DNA of 64,000 nucleotides from SZUA-36 sp963801195 (GTDB taxonomy: Bacteria; Pseudomonadota; Gammaproteobacteria; Xanthomonadales; SZUA-36): positions 1,178,001 through 1,242,000 of the forward strand of contig CAWDDX010000007.1 in assembly GCA_963801195.1 (NCBI GenBank). The letters run 5' to 3'. The notes beneath the pieces were generated by a model. The model saw nothing but the letters and a program-made list of their open reading frames with translations, had not been told where the DNA came from and did no database searches. A program made the position numbers and the translations under genes. Shown here piece after piece: positions 43,817-52,761 of the stretch. Each line of letters opens with the position of its first letter. Position 1 is the first letter of the stretch.

Positions 43817-44980
43817 TCATTTCCAGCCAATTTTCCAGTTCATGTTATCCAGCTCGTTTTGCGCAAAAGGTCGTGTGACTTTCGCGCGGGCGCTCCACAC
43901 TTCCACCACCTGATCCTGATCCGGCTGGATGACCACGGCATTGAGATAAGACGTAGCAGCCAGCCTGGTAGTTTCAGTGATGCCGATTTCCACCTGCGGC
44001 ACTTTGCTCGACAACTGTAATTTACGTTCAGGGTGTTGCGGAAACATGTTCTTTAGCAGCATCTGCGTTCCCGGTTGCAAACGGCGCAACACCAGACCGG
44101 GGGACGCGCCATGTTGAAAGGTCGGGTGCCAGCCGCCTTTTGAAATCGCCTTCAGCTTCATCAGGCCGGGTGTCGCCCAGCCGAGCGCAATTTCCTGCAC
44201 GCCATCGGCGGGCACGATATGTTCAGGCGTCAACCCCAGGTAGGCGATACGTGGAAACCACGCCGGATCAATCCAGTCAAAGGCTGCAGGCAGGGGTGCG
44301 CTCATCCAGTTGCCGGTACTGCCCACCGCAAGGCGTTCGGGAGTGACCGGGTCAAACGGGAACTCCAGGTTTGGCAGAAGCATATCTTCGCTCGACTGGC
44401 GGTTCATATCGATCAGGAAACCGCGCCCCGTGGGGTTACGCGGATAATGGCTCTCGCTGGCGGCGTCCAGGTGTAATTCGGGTTGTGTCTGGATGAGTTC
44501 CCGCATTAACAGGTCGGTGACTTTTGCCAGGTTGAACTGATCACAGCCACCATATGCCCGGTCATAGCGAAGTGGCATGAGTTCGAACGGCTCCGCCGCT
44601 GTAAACACTGGGTTGCCTGCACGCCAATCGAGCCTGCGATCACCATGCACGCGGACGATACGCGATACATCGGGCAATGACAGCTCCGTGTCCACGGTTT
44701 GCGCCGCCTGCCCGTAACTGTACGCATGCCCCTGGACGACAACGTCCGTACCTGCCTTGAAAGCCATCAGGTCCGAGTCCCAACTGGGAGGTGAAACCAG
44801 TGGAGGTTTGGCCGCCTCGTACGAAACCGGGTCAACGATAATGGGCTGCTGGACTTTAGCGGGGACACATTCGCCGTTGGCGGTTATTGAAAACGTGAGC
44901 TTCATGACCAGGGCCAGTTCATAGTCCTTATAAGGCTGACCACAGACGAGTCGCAGATTTGGGGGTGCTTTATTAGGCAT
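43817..44980 (-). CDS. DUF2169 family T6SS-associated protein (first copy)
   Basis: A 387-residue protein of the DUF2169 family, often beside vgrG and PAAR genes and thought to help load effectors. Typical elements are LALVMKLTFSI near the start, GTDVVVQGHAYSYG, VHGDRRLDW, EPFELMPLRYDRAYGG and YPRNPTGRGFLI. It overlaps its sister copy by 8 bp and precedes the PAAR-like gene by 13 bp. The biochemical role of the family is not settled. Confidence 0.85.
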   Translation of the reverse strand: MPNKAPPNLRLVCGQPYKDYELALVMKLTFSITANGECVPAKVQQPIIVDPVSYEAAKPPLVSPPSWDSDLMAFKAGTDVVVQGHAYSYGQAAQTVDTELSLPDVSRIVRVHGDRRLDWRAGNPVFTAAEPFELMPLRYDRAYGGCDQFNLAKVTDLLMRELIQTQPELHLDAASESHYPRNPTGRGFLIDMNRQSSEDMLLPNLEFPFDPVTPERLAVGSTGNWMSAPLPAAFDWIDPAWFPRIAYLGLTPEHIVPADGVQEIALGWATPGLMKLKAISKGGWHPTFQHGASPGLVLRRLQPGTQMLLKNMFPQHPERKLQLSSKVPQVEIGITETTRLAATSYLNAVVIQPDQDQVVEVWSARAKVTRPFAQNELDNMNWKIGWK

Positions 44981-46016
44981 CGACTACTGCACTTTCATCG
45001 AATCTCGACCAGTCGATGATGTATTCTTTTGGTATGGAGGCAGGTGCCGGACCGCCGTAAAGTACGGCGACCCGCCGTTCGAGCGGCTTCAGTGGGTAGC
45101 GGAAACAGCAACGAAAACCGAGCATGACCTGTTCAAGTTCGGTGAGCAAAACGATAGTTTCCAGGTGAGCCGGAAAAACAAAACTCCGGTCGGCCAGTTG
45201 CAGGTACATGTGAAACGTTCCATTCGGTAGCCTGAATGCGAAGTCCCCGCCACGCGGCCTTGCGCCCACGGCGCGAACCAGGGTCCCGGCTGGGGGAGGT
45301 TCGGCCAGGATCAATTCCGGATTGGCGTTGTTGTAATAACTTGGCTTGATGAGCTTGAGCTCGGGCGGACTGGCGTCGTTATCAAATTCCGCGCTGTTCA
45401 TGATGCGTAAGGAACTGTCACGCGACAGGGGCGCCACGCCGCGTGGCTCGGGCTGATCCTGCCAGCTGCTTACCGGGTTTTCGAGGTCTTCGATATTGGG
45501 CAATAAGCCGTTTTCAGCGGTTTCCGCACTCAGGTAAAAACCACGCCCCACCGGGTTATAGTGATAGGGCATGTCACCGGTCTCTACCGGACATTTACCC
45601 CCATAGGCGTTTTCCCAGGTAAGCGGAATTGACTCAAAGGGTTCTGCTTCACTGGCCAGCAACTGGTCGCCGTGGCGTACCCAGCGCCGGTCGCCAAAAA
45701 TGTCCATGGCGTAATGAAGATTGCCTACCTGCAGTTCGAAACTCGCCCGGTTTGCCGGACCATTTTCACCTGGATAGGCCTTGCCGAGAACGATGACATC
45801 AATGCCCTGTTTGCGGAATGGCGAGTCTTCGTCGAAATTACCGAACTCAGTTTCGACCGCCTGGCCGATGGGCCAGCGCTGTTCCGCTAGGGGTTTAAGC
45901 TTCCCATTTTCAACACTGAAGCAGGTCTTTACAATCAGCGACGCCATCATCAGGTCTTTGCCAATGATCGTGGTCGCGAGCGCTGCCGAATATCGGGTTT
46001 TGTTGACCAGATCCAT
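44973..46016 (-). CDS. DUF2169 family T6SS-associated protein (second copy)
   Basis: A 347-residue DUF2169 protein, paralogous to the next gene: GKDLMMASLIVKTCFSV, GIDVIVLGKAYP, IFGDRRWVRHG, EPFESIPLTWENAYGG and YNPVGRGFYL are matching blocks. Its C-terminus differs and is shorter. The two copies in tandem may form a heterodimer or serve two cargos. It begins 7 bp after the DUF3540-like gene. Confidence 0.85.
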   Translation of the reverse strand: MDLVNKTRYSAALATTIIGKDLMMASLIVKTCFSVENGKLKPLAEQRWPIGQAVETEFGNFDEDSPFRKQGIDVIVLGKAYPGENGPANRASFELQVGNLHYAMDIFGDRRWVRHGDQLLASEAEPFESIPLTWENAYGGKCPVETGDMPYHYNPVGRGFYLSAETAENGLLPNIEDLENPVSSWQDQPEPRGVAPLSRDSSLRIMNSAEFDNDASPPELKLIKPSYYNNANPELILAEPPPAGTLVRAVGARPRGGDFAFRLPNGTFHMYLQLADRSFVFPAHLETIVLLTELEQVMLGFRCCFRYPLKPLERRVAVLYGGPAPASIPKEYIIDWSRFDESAVVDA

Positions 46017-46023
46017 AGCTTTT

Positions 46024-46431
46024 TCAGGTGTTCAGCAGAATGCGTTCTGCGCGCAATTTGACATCATCGTTGGCCTTTACATTTACATTGCCCAACTTGG
46101 CGCGGATGTTCTGGATTTGGCCCTCGGTGTTCAGGTCTCCCTTTGCGCAGATGTTGACTTCGCCATCGGATTCGAGCCGTAGTTCCTCGCGCGCACGAAA
46201 GGTTACACGATCCCCGTCGAGGGTCAGATTTCCTTGTGTTCGCAATTGCAGGCCATCCTCAAAAATCAATTCAGCGCCGTCTTTCGTGATACGGATGCTG
46301 ATCATGGTTTTACCGGCAGCGTTAACTTTCAGGATGGTGTCATCACCGTCGACACTCATTTGCAGACGCTGTCCCCCGGGCAAATTTATATCTTGCCCGA
46401 TCGAACGTATGGCGTTTGTGGACTTTCTCAC
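46024..46431 (-). CDS. DUF3540-like / VgrG-tail-like beta-repeat protein
   Basis: A 135-residue protein made of short beta strands with polar turns (LRTQGNLTLDGDRVTFRARE, LRLESDGEVNICAKGDLNTE), similar to the beta-prism tail of VgrG and to DUF3540 proteins of T6SS cargo cassettes. It probably packs on or prolongs the spike tip. Start is GTG at 46431 with AAGGAGA six bases upstream. First gene of the leftward cassette; the 174 bp before it should hold the promoter. Confidence 0.6.
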   Translation of the reverse strand: MRKSTNAIRSIGQDINLPGGQRLQMSVDGDDTILKVNAAGKTMISIRITKDGAELIFEDGLQLRTQGNLTLDGDRVTFRAREELRLESDGEVNICAKGDLNTEGQIQNIRAKLGNVNVKANDDVKLRAERILLNT

Positions 46432-46605
46432 GTTTGTCTCCTTAAGTGGCCTTAAAATGATCTGTCAGCGCACTGTCGTGATAATTGCGAAACCCATTGA
46501 CTGCCAGCAACCTCTAACGACCGGAATGCGACTTATTCAAAATAGAGCATATCAGGTCATTTTGCCAAATCACTGTTAACTGGATCATATTCTAAAATCG
46601 ACCGT

Positions 46606-48117
46606 TCAGTCATTCCAGGGGCCAGAAAGCGCCTTGATTGGCTTGGCTATCGATTGAAACCTCAACAATCTTGCCTTGTCGCTACTGCGGAAACTGACGA
46701 TTGGCATGATCCCCATATCCAGGATCGCTTCGGCTGAGCGTTCCGGCAGCAGTAATTCCGCACACGGCAACATTTTACTTTCATCCTCCTGCTGGTAACT
46801 AAAAGCCGGCAGCTCTTCGATATCGGTATGGTCATCAGGATTCATGTTCCACCCGGCTTGTGCAAAACTCTCCGCCAGCAACCTTGCACAGGATAATGTT
46901 GGATTGACCCACAAAAAATTCTCGTGCACTCGTGAAACAATTTCCTCAAAATCGAAACTGCTGACCGGGTCGGTTTCCCTGCCATAGGGCAGGCGGCCCA
47001 GGATACGCGGTAACGCGAGCCCGATACGCCCGGCCATTGGGCTTTCCCGTAATTGTTGCCAGAATGGGTTATCCGCTTGCGACCAGTCATTGCAGGACGG
47101 TTGTTGAACCAGTGAATGACTGCCAACCAACTCGCTTTGAGCCGCACCGATGACTGCGGCGCCATGCACTTCGGCCATCGTGCCGAGAGTAGCGAGCAGG
47201 GTAACGTCATCCAGGCCACCTCCAAAGTAGTAATTACAAAACAGCACTGAAAACCCCTCATCATCCGCTGCGCGGCGGAAACGGCCAACCAGCAACTGAT
47301 AAAGTCCGCTTTCTTCAAGCGCCTGCGCCGACGCTGGCAGACCGTTCAAAAGACTCGCCTTGGATACACTGCAAACTTTGAGTTGCAACTCTTCACCGAT
47401 TTCCGTTTCCTGGACCAGGTTGTAAAGTGACTGCCATTCGCCTTCGAGCGCCTGGAAATCAGGGTGGTGAAGGATGCGGCGCATACTCTCGGCAATGGCC
47501 TGGTCAACGGCTTCGATCGCGGTGTCAACTTTTGGGTCGGGTGCGTGCACAATATGCGGGCCGACCACATTGCGTAGCAAGCTGTCCAGGCTGGAACTTG
47601 CGGCAGCGACAGGGGAGGGCTGGGAACGGCGCTCACCGAGCAGGCGTTCAAACATGTTATCACCGGCTTCTGCCGCTTGCGGCGTTTCTGCAAGTGGCGC
47701 GGGCGCGGTTTCATCGGCGGAACCGTTACGCGATTCAAGTACTTCCGCAAGCGCTTCGGAAGAAGTTGAAGGGTCGAGCAGGCGTTGACGCAGTTGCCGC
47801 AATTCGGCAAACAGCGGCTGGCTTTGATAAAGCTTATCCGGATGAAAATCTTCGAGCCCGGCAGGTTCCAGCCTGACGCTGACACCTTCAAGGTCAATAT
47901 CAAGGACCGGTGCGAAGAATCGCCATAGCTGATCGATGTTATCAATATCAACATTTCTGACCGGTACCTGCATTAGCCAGGCAGGATCCTGATCGTTTTT
48001 GCGGTTAGAGCCGCCACCAAAGTCGCCCAGGACCATCATTACAAAAGGTGAGGTTTCGACACGTTGGGACTTATCGCCCCCGGGCATACTGAATTCAAAT
48101 CCTATTTCACCTGGCAT
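46606..48117 (-). CDS. Fused TssB-TssC-like protein lacking the sheath handshake C-terminus
   Basis: A 503-residue protein. Residues 1-125 resemble TssB (PFVMMVLGDFGGGSNRKN, VPVRNVDIDNIDQLW, GLEDFHPDKLYQ). A linker of about 60 residues is followed by a TssC-like part (190-495) with LHHPDFQALEGEWQSLYNLV, LALPRILGRLPYGRETDPV and SFDFEEIVSRVHENFLWVNP. It stops at about the point where normal TssC begins its C-terminal handshake strands, so it should not polymerise as the standard sheath. It may be a cap, adaptor or assembly factor. AGGAAACC precedes the ATG. Divergent from the second kinase gene by 231 bp. Confidence 0.8.
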   Translation of the reverse strand: MPGEIGFEFSMPGGDKSQRVETSPFVMMVLGDFGGGSNRKNDQDPAWLMQVPVRNVDIDNIDQLWRFFAPVLDIDLEGVSVRLEPAGLEDFHPDKLYQSQPLFAELRQLRQRLLDPSTSSEALAEVLESRNGSADETAPAPLAETPQAAEAGDNMFERLLGERRSQPSPVAAASSSLDSLLRNVVGPHIVHAPDPKVDTAIEAVDQAIAESMRRILHHPDFQALEGEWQSLYNLVQETEIGEELQLKVCSVSKASLLNGLPASAQALEESGLYQLLVGRFRRAADDEGFSVLFCNYYFGGGLDDVTLLATLGTMAEVHGAAVIGAAQSELVGSHSLVQQPSCNDWSQADNPFWQQLRESPMAGRIGLALPRILGRLPYGRETDPVSSFDFEEIVSRVHENFLWVNPTLSCARLLAESFAQAGWNMNPDDHTDIEELPAFSYQQEDESKMLPCAELLLPERSAEAILDMGIMPIVSFRSSDKARLLRFQSIAKPIKALSGPWND

Positions 48118-48348
48118 AACTGGTTTCCTGTTCTTGAAAAAATCGATTTACTTTGATGTACACTCAGGATAGCAGTTGGAACGACTGTTTGAGTGGTCAT
48201 TTTTTTACCGGATAAGTAAATATATATAAATATGTGTCTTCGATCTCGAATTGTCTATAAAAACTGACGTAGAATAAAAGCAAGCGACAGGTCATACTCT
48301 ATGGCCTGTTTTATCATGTGCGCAAAGAGAATACTATTGGTTTCATGA

Positions 48349-51300
48349 ATGTCGATTGATATCAAGATCCCCGGCTATGAACTGATCGAAGAGATCGGCG
48401 CAGGTGGCATGGCCAAGGTTTATCTCGGCATGCAGGTCTTGCTTGAGCGCAAAGTCGCCATCAAGATCCTGCACCAGCGGCTGTCATCCGAGAGCGAGGA
48501 ATTCAAAAAGCGCTTTTTTACCGAAGGCAGGGTTCTCGCCAAACTGCAACATGACAATATCGTCTCCATCATCGATATCGGTGAAGCGGACGGCATGTTG
48601 TACATGGCCATGGAATACGTTGAAAACGGCACGCTCACCGATTATCTGAAAAAGAACGAGTTAACGGTAGACCAGGCCATCCAGATATGTTCAAAAGTCG
48701 GCCTGGCTTTGCATTCCGTACACCTCAAGCACATCGTTCACAGGGATTTAAAGCCGTCTAACATCCTGTTGCGCAATGTCAATACGCCGTTGTTGACTGA
48801 CTTTGGTATTGCGCGCGAAACCGACCAGGAACACGGCCTGACGCAAACGGGTCACATCCTCGGCACGCTGCAATATATGAGTCCGGAACAGATTCGCGGC
48901 ATGCACGTCGATCACCGTTCCGACATCTATGCCCTGGGTCTCATGTTTTACCGTCTGCTGGTCGGGCGTCTGCCATTCGTGGCAAACAGCCAGTACGACT
49001 TGTCACGCATGCAATGCGAGGACACGCCCCCGCCTTTACCACCGAATTTGGCCGACATCCAACCGGTAATGGATGCGATGCTTGCAAAGGACCCTGCAGA
49101 CCGGTTCCAGAGTTGTCTTGAATTTGTTAAAGCAGTTCAAAGTCTTTCGGTGGTCGACCGCGAGCTTGCAACGGAACTGGAAGGGGCAACGCGGATTTAT
49201 GATCCCAGTCAACTGGTTTCCGGCAATTTTGGTTCCGGGCGTCACAGTGGTCAGTATTCTGAACGCCACAGCGGTCAGTTTTCCGACCGGCATTCTGCGC
49301 AATTCACCGGACGCACCAATGTGTCGACATCCGGAGGTTACGAAGCGACCCGCATGATGACGGGCCAGCAGGGCAGGGCTGGCTCGGGTTTGTTAAAGAG
49401 GATGTTGATGTGGGGCATCCCGACACTGATGATGGTTGTAGCGATCGGGTTGTATTTCGCCATTTGGTATGTCCCCTCATCCGGACTGTCTGACGCGGAC
49501 CAGCGACGGGTGGACAACTATCTCCGCAGGGTCGATGCTGACCTGCTTAAACTCCAGATAGACTCTCCGCCTGAAGACAATGCCGTGTTTGAACTGCGAA
49601 AGGCGCTGGCCCTGGCACCGAAATACGAACCGACACTCGAGAGGGCGCGCCAGATCGCCGAGTTTTACGAAACCGACGCCCGCGACCTGATCGATGCAAA
49701 GAAGCCGGAGGATGCGCTCGAGAAAATCAAGCAGGGCCTGGAAATCGATCCGAATTATGAGACCCTGGTGTTGTTGGAAGAGGACGTCAACACCATGCTG
49801 GCTGCGCAGAAACGTCAGGCGGAAATTGCCGAGGCGTTACGCGTTGCCGCCGATTATCAGTCCCGGGGAATGTTGGTTGAGCCCCAGGACACCAATGCTT
49901 ATACCGCTTTCAAAAAGGTTCTCGAACTCGACCCGCAGAACCGTACCGCCAATCAGGGTCTGGAAAATATACTGACAAGCCTGATGGAAAAGGCTGAGCA
50001 AAGTCTAGATAGCGGAAACCTAGAACAAGCAGGAAACCAGGTTCGCAACATCGATTCACTGTTCCCGAACAACAGGCGGGTCGCAGAAATGGGCACCAGA
50101 ATCACGACAAAGGAACGCGAGATTCGTGAGCAGACTGAAGTAGAAGAGTTTCTCCGCATTGCACAGCGTCAGGTGGATGAGGGTAAATTTACCGAGCCGG
50201 AATCGGATAATGCGCTAGAGAGTTATACGCAAGCCCTCAACCGTCAACCGGACAACGCCACGGCGATAAAGGGCCTGGCGCAGATCGGTGACCAATTCGC
50301 TTCCCAGGCCAAAGAGGCTTTAGATAGAGGTGAGTTTTCCACTGCGCTGAAACTGGCTGACAGCGGTTTGCTCGCAGCACCGGATAATGCCGAATTGCTG
50401 GCCATCCAGGCAAAATCAACCGGGCAGTTGAGCGCCCGCGACCAGGAAATCCAAACCCTGCTACAGGAAGCGCAACGGCTGGTATTGTCGGGTGGTTTTT
50501 TGCCCCCCGGGGACAACGCCCTGGACACCTTCAACAAGGTCGAGAAACTGGACCCTGGCAACCAGCAGGCAGCCAGGGGTCTCGCGCGTTTGCCAGACCA
50601 GGTATTCGAGGAGGCCAGCCAGCTGGAAAAACTCGGCGATTTCAGTGGCGCCAAGGAGTTGCTGGATAATGCACAGAAATCGTTTGGCGAGCAGCCCAGG
50701 TTTGCTGAAATGAAATCCAGAATGGACAACGCAATCGCCGAACAGGACAAGCTGGATCAGCTGCAAGGACTGCTTGAGACCTCGAAGAGCCTGATTGAAA
50801 CCCAGCCGTTGACGCTGGATGCCATCGATCAGGCCGCCAAGACACTTGCGGACATCAACACCAAGTTTCCCGGAAACCTGACGGCGGCCGCCCAGCAGGA
50901 TGAACTTGTCCAGGCGGTCATCAATCGCGCCAAACAGGTCAGTGTGGGTGGCAGCGAGGATTCCGGCTTCGTGTTGCTTGATCGCGCCTTGGGTTATTAT
51001 TCAAATAATCAGCAGTTGCTCGATAGCAAAAATGCACTCGAAAAAGCCAAGCAGGAGCGTCTCGCTGAAGAAGCACGGCGTCTGGCGGCTTTGATGGGCA
51101 AGCTTGCAATTGATGCGGTGCCCTGGGGTGAGGTAACTGAAATCCGCAATGCGAAAGGGGAAACCCAGGAATTGCCAAGCAGTCACTCCACGCCAATGCT
51201 GATATCCCTGTTGGCGGGTAACTACACCGTTTCAATACGCGACAGCAATGGCGGTTCACCCAAAGACCTTTCAGTCACTGTAACTGCCCAGCAAACCGTC

Positions 51301-51363
51301 GTTGCATCTGCAAAATTTGATTCTTTGACGGCGGATGACTACTTTGAGAGGTCAAGTTGGTAG
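48349..51363 (+). CDS. Transmembrane Ser/Thr kinase with TPR-like repeats and PEGA-like domain
   Basis: A 1004-residue kinase. The kinase domain (8-275) is complete: GAGGMAKVY (17-25), Lys39, HRD (131-133), DFG (151-153) and SPE (178-180). A juxtamembrane segment carries three copies of RHS(G/A)Q(Y/F)(S/T) at 298-320. The transmembrane helix spans about 352-375. Outside, residues 385-900 repeat a helical unit with a turn LDPxNxxAxxGL (for example VLELDPQNRTANQGL, VEKLDPGNQQAARGL). The last 85 residues are a PEGA-like beta domain (GKLAIDAVPWGEV, HSTPMLISLLAGNYTVSI). The start ATG is in a GAATG context with weak ribosome-binding site. The next gene overlaps or abuts its stop. Confidence 0.85.
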   Translation: MSIDIKIPGYELIEEIGAGGMAKVYLGMQVLLERKVAIKILHQRLSSESEEFKKRFFTEGRVLAKLQHDNIVSIIDIGEADGMLYMAMEYVENGTLTDYLKKNELTVDQAIQICSKVGLALHSVHLKHIVHRDLKPSNILLRNVNTPLLTDFGIARETDQEHGLTQTGHILGTLQYMSPEQIRGMHVDHRSDIYALGLMFYRLLVGRLPFVANSQYDLSRMQCEDTPPPLPPNLADIQPVMDAMLAKDPADRFQSCLEFVKAVQSLSVVDRELATELEGATRIYDPSQLVSGNFGSGRHSGQYSERHSGQFSDRHSAQFTGRTNVSTSGGYEATRMMTGQQGRAGSGLLKRMLMWGIPTLMMVVAIGLYFAIWYVPSSGLSDADQRRVDNYLRRVDADLLKLQIDSPPEDNAVFELRKALALAPKYEPTLERARQIAEFYETDARDLIDAKKPEDALEKIKQGLEIDPNYETLVLLEEDVNTMLAAQKRQAEIAEALRVAADYQSRGMLVEPQDTNAYTAFKKVLELDPQNRTANQGLENILTSLMEKAEQSLDSGNLEQAGNQVRNIDSLFPNNRRVAEMGTRITTKEREIREQTEVEEFLRIAQRQVDEGKFTEPESDNALESYTQALNRQPDNATAIKGLAQIGDQFASQAKEALDRGEFSTALKLADSGLLAAPDNAELLAIQAKSTGQLSARDQEIQTLLQEAQRLVLSGGFLPPGDNALDTFNKVEKLDPGNQQAARGLARLPDQVFEEASQLEKLGDFSGAKELLDNAQKSFGEQPRFAEMKSRMDNAIAEQDKLDQLQGLLETSKSLIETQPLTLDAIDQAAKTLADINTKFPGNLTAAAQQDELVQAVINRAKQVSVGGSEDSGFVLLDRALGYYSNNQQLLDSKNALEKAKQERLAEEARRLAALMGKLAIDAVPWGEVTEIRNAKGETQELPSSHSTPMLISLLAGNYTVSIRDSNGGSPKDLSVTVTAQQTVVASAKFDSLTADDYFERSSW

Positions 51364-51365
51364 TC

Positions 51366-52634
51366 ATGTTTCGATTCAGGCTTGCAACACTTCTGGCGTG
51401 CTCACTGATGGTGCTCGTATTTGCAACCACAGCAGAAGCCGAATTCAAGCGTAATTACACGCTTGCCAAAAAAGCATTTGAAGACGGCGACTACAAGGAT
51501 GCGATCGACAAGTTCCAGGATGCGATCAAGGACAATCCGGAATCGGCCGAGCGTGTCAAGATTTATGGCATGCGCTATGACTCCTATATTCCACAATATT
51601 TCCTGGGTGAAGCCTATTTCAGAATGAACGACTGCACATCCGCGATGGCGGCATGGAACCAGGCCTTACAACAAGGTGTCATCCAGAACCTGGAAGAATA
51701 TGGTTCGATGCAGAAAAACATGGCGACCTGTAAGGTTGATGTGGTCGAGGCCGTTGACGTCAGCAAGATTGCCCAGCAGGCCAAGACGCAGATTGAAGCA
51801 CTTCAGACTGTCAATCGCAGTTATGCCAAACTGCAGAACGAAAGCGCGCTGAAACAGGAATGGGCGTCCAAGTGGCAGCCGGAATTGTCCCGCAACGAAC
51901 AATTGGCTCAAAGTTTGCAGCAACGACTGCAGAAGGCAACCACCGATGCCGATCCGGATGCGATTGACGCCATCATTAAAGAGGCAACAAACGCCGCCAG
52001 CGCGCTCACCGGTACGGAAAAACTTGCCCAGGCCCAGGTTAAGGCCATCCAGTCACAGAGCGCAGAGGCCGACCGCGTTGCCCGCGAAAATGCGCGCCGT
52101 GAATTACAGGACACCACGCGTCTGGCCAAAGCGGCAGAAACCTATGACGGTGCCAATGATCAGATGAAAAAACTGCTGGCGGAATTGCAACGCCAGATCA
52201 GCGCCGGGGAAAGGCTGGGTGAAACTGCATCTCCCGCCAATATCAATGAACAAACCCAGGTCATCGATAACGTCCTGAGACGCTACAAAACGGCGGTACA
52301 GGATTGGCAGGCGCAAAAACAGAGCATCGCTGACCGGACGCCACCACCCGAACTGAAGGGTATCGCCGAAGCGTATTTTGCAGGTGATTACGAGTCAGCG
52401 GTCAAACTGGCCAGTCCGGAAAGTTTCAGCAAGGAGCGGGCCAAGATCCAGGCCCTGTTGTTTCGCGCTGCTGCAAATTACACCTTGTACGTTCGCTCGG
52501 GAGAACAACAGCAGGCGACCTTGAACCAGGTACAGAATGATATACGCGCCATCAAAAAAATGAACAGCGGGTTTTCCCCTTATATCGCGGCATTTTCACC
52601 ACGGTTTTTGGCCTTGTTCAAGCAGACGGGTTGA
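51366..52634 (+). CDS. Exported TPR protein coupled to the kinase
   Basis: About 422 residues, with a signal peptide (LATLLACSLMVLVFATTAEA) and an N-terminal TPR pair (YTLAKKAFEDGDYKDAIDKFQDAIKDNP, YFLGEAYFRMNDCTSAMAAWNQAL). The middle (140-330) is a long helical, Gln/Ala-rich coiled coil; the C-terminal part resembles another TPR (IAEAYFAGDYESAVKLASPE). The ATG at 51366 is 2 bp past the kinase stop. A TTG at 51357, with GAGAGG 5 bp upstream, is a real alternative and would overlap the kinase gene. It probably partners the periplasmic repeats of the kinase. Confidence 0.75.
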   Translation: MFRFRLATLLACSLMVLVFATTAEAEFKRNYTLAKKAFEDGDYKDAIDKFQDAIKDNPESAERVKIYGMRYDSYIPQYFLGEAYFRMNDCTSAMAAWNQALQQGVIQNLEEYGSMQKNMATCKVDVVEAVDVSKIAQQAKTQIEALQTVNRSYAKLQNESALKQEWASKWQPELSRNEQLAQSLQQRLQKATTDADPDAIDAIIKEATNAASALTGTEKLAQAQVKAIQSQSAEADRVARENARRELQDTTRLAKAAETYDGANDQMKKLLAELQRQISAGERLGETASPANINEQTQVIDNVLRRYKTAVQDWQAQKQSIADRTPPPELKGIAEAYFAGDYESAVKLASPESFSKERAKIQALLFRAAANYTLYVRSGEQQQATLNQVQNDIRAIKKMNSGFSPYIAAFSPRFLALFKQTG

Positions 52635-52761
52635 TTTCCGGCTATTATTAATATTGATGTAATAAATGGGCGTGCATGACTACCGCCCTGAGAATTTTCA
52701 GCTATACTCTTGGCTGCACAGAAGCAAACCTATTGCACTAAATAAAACAAGGAGTGGATAA

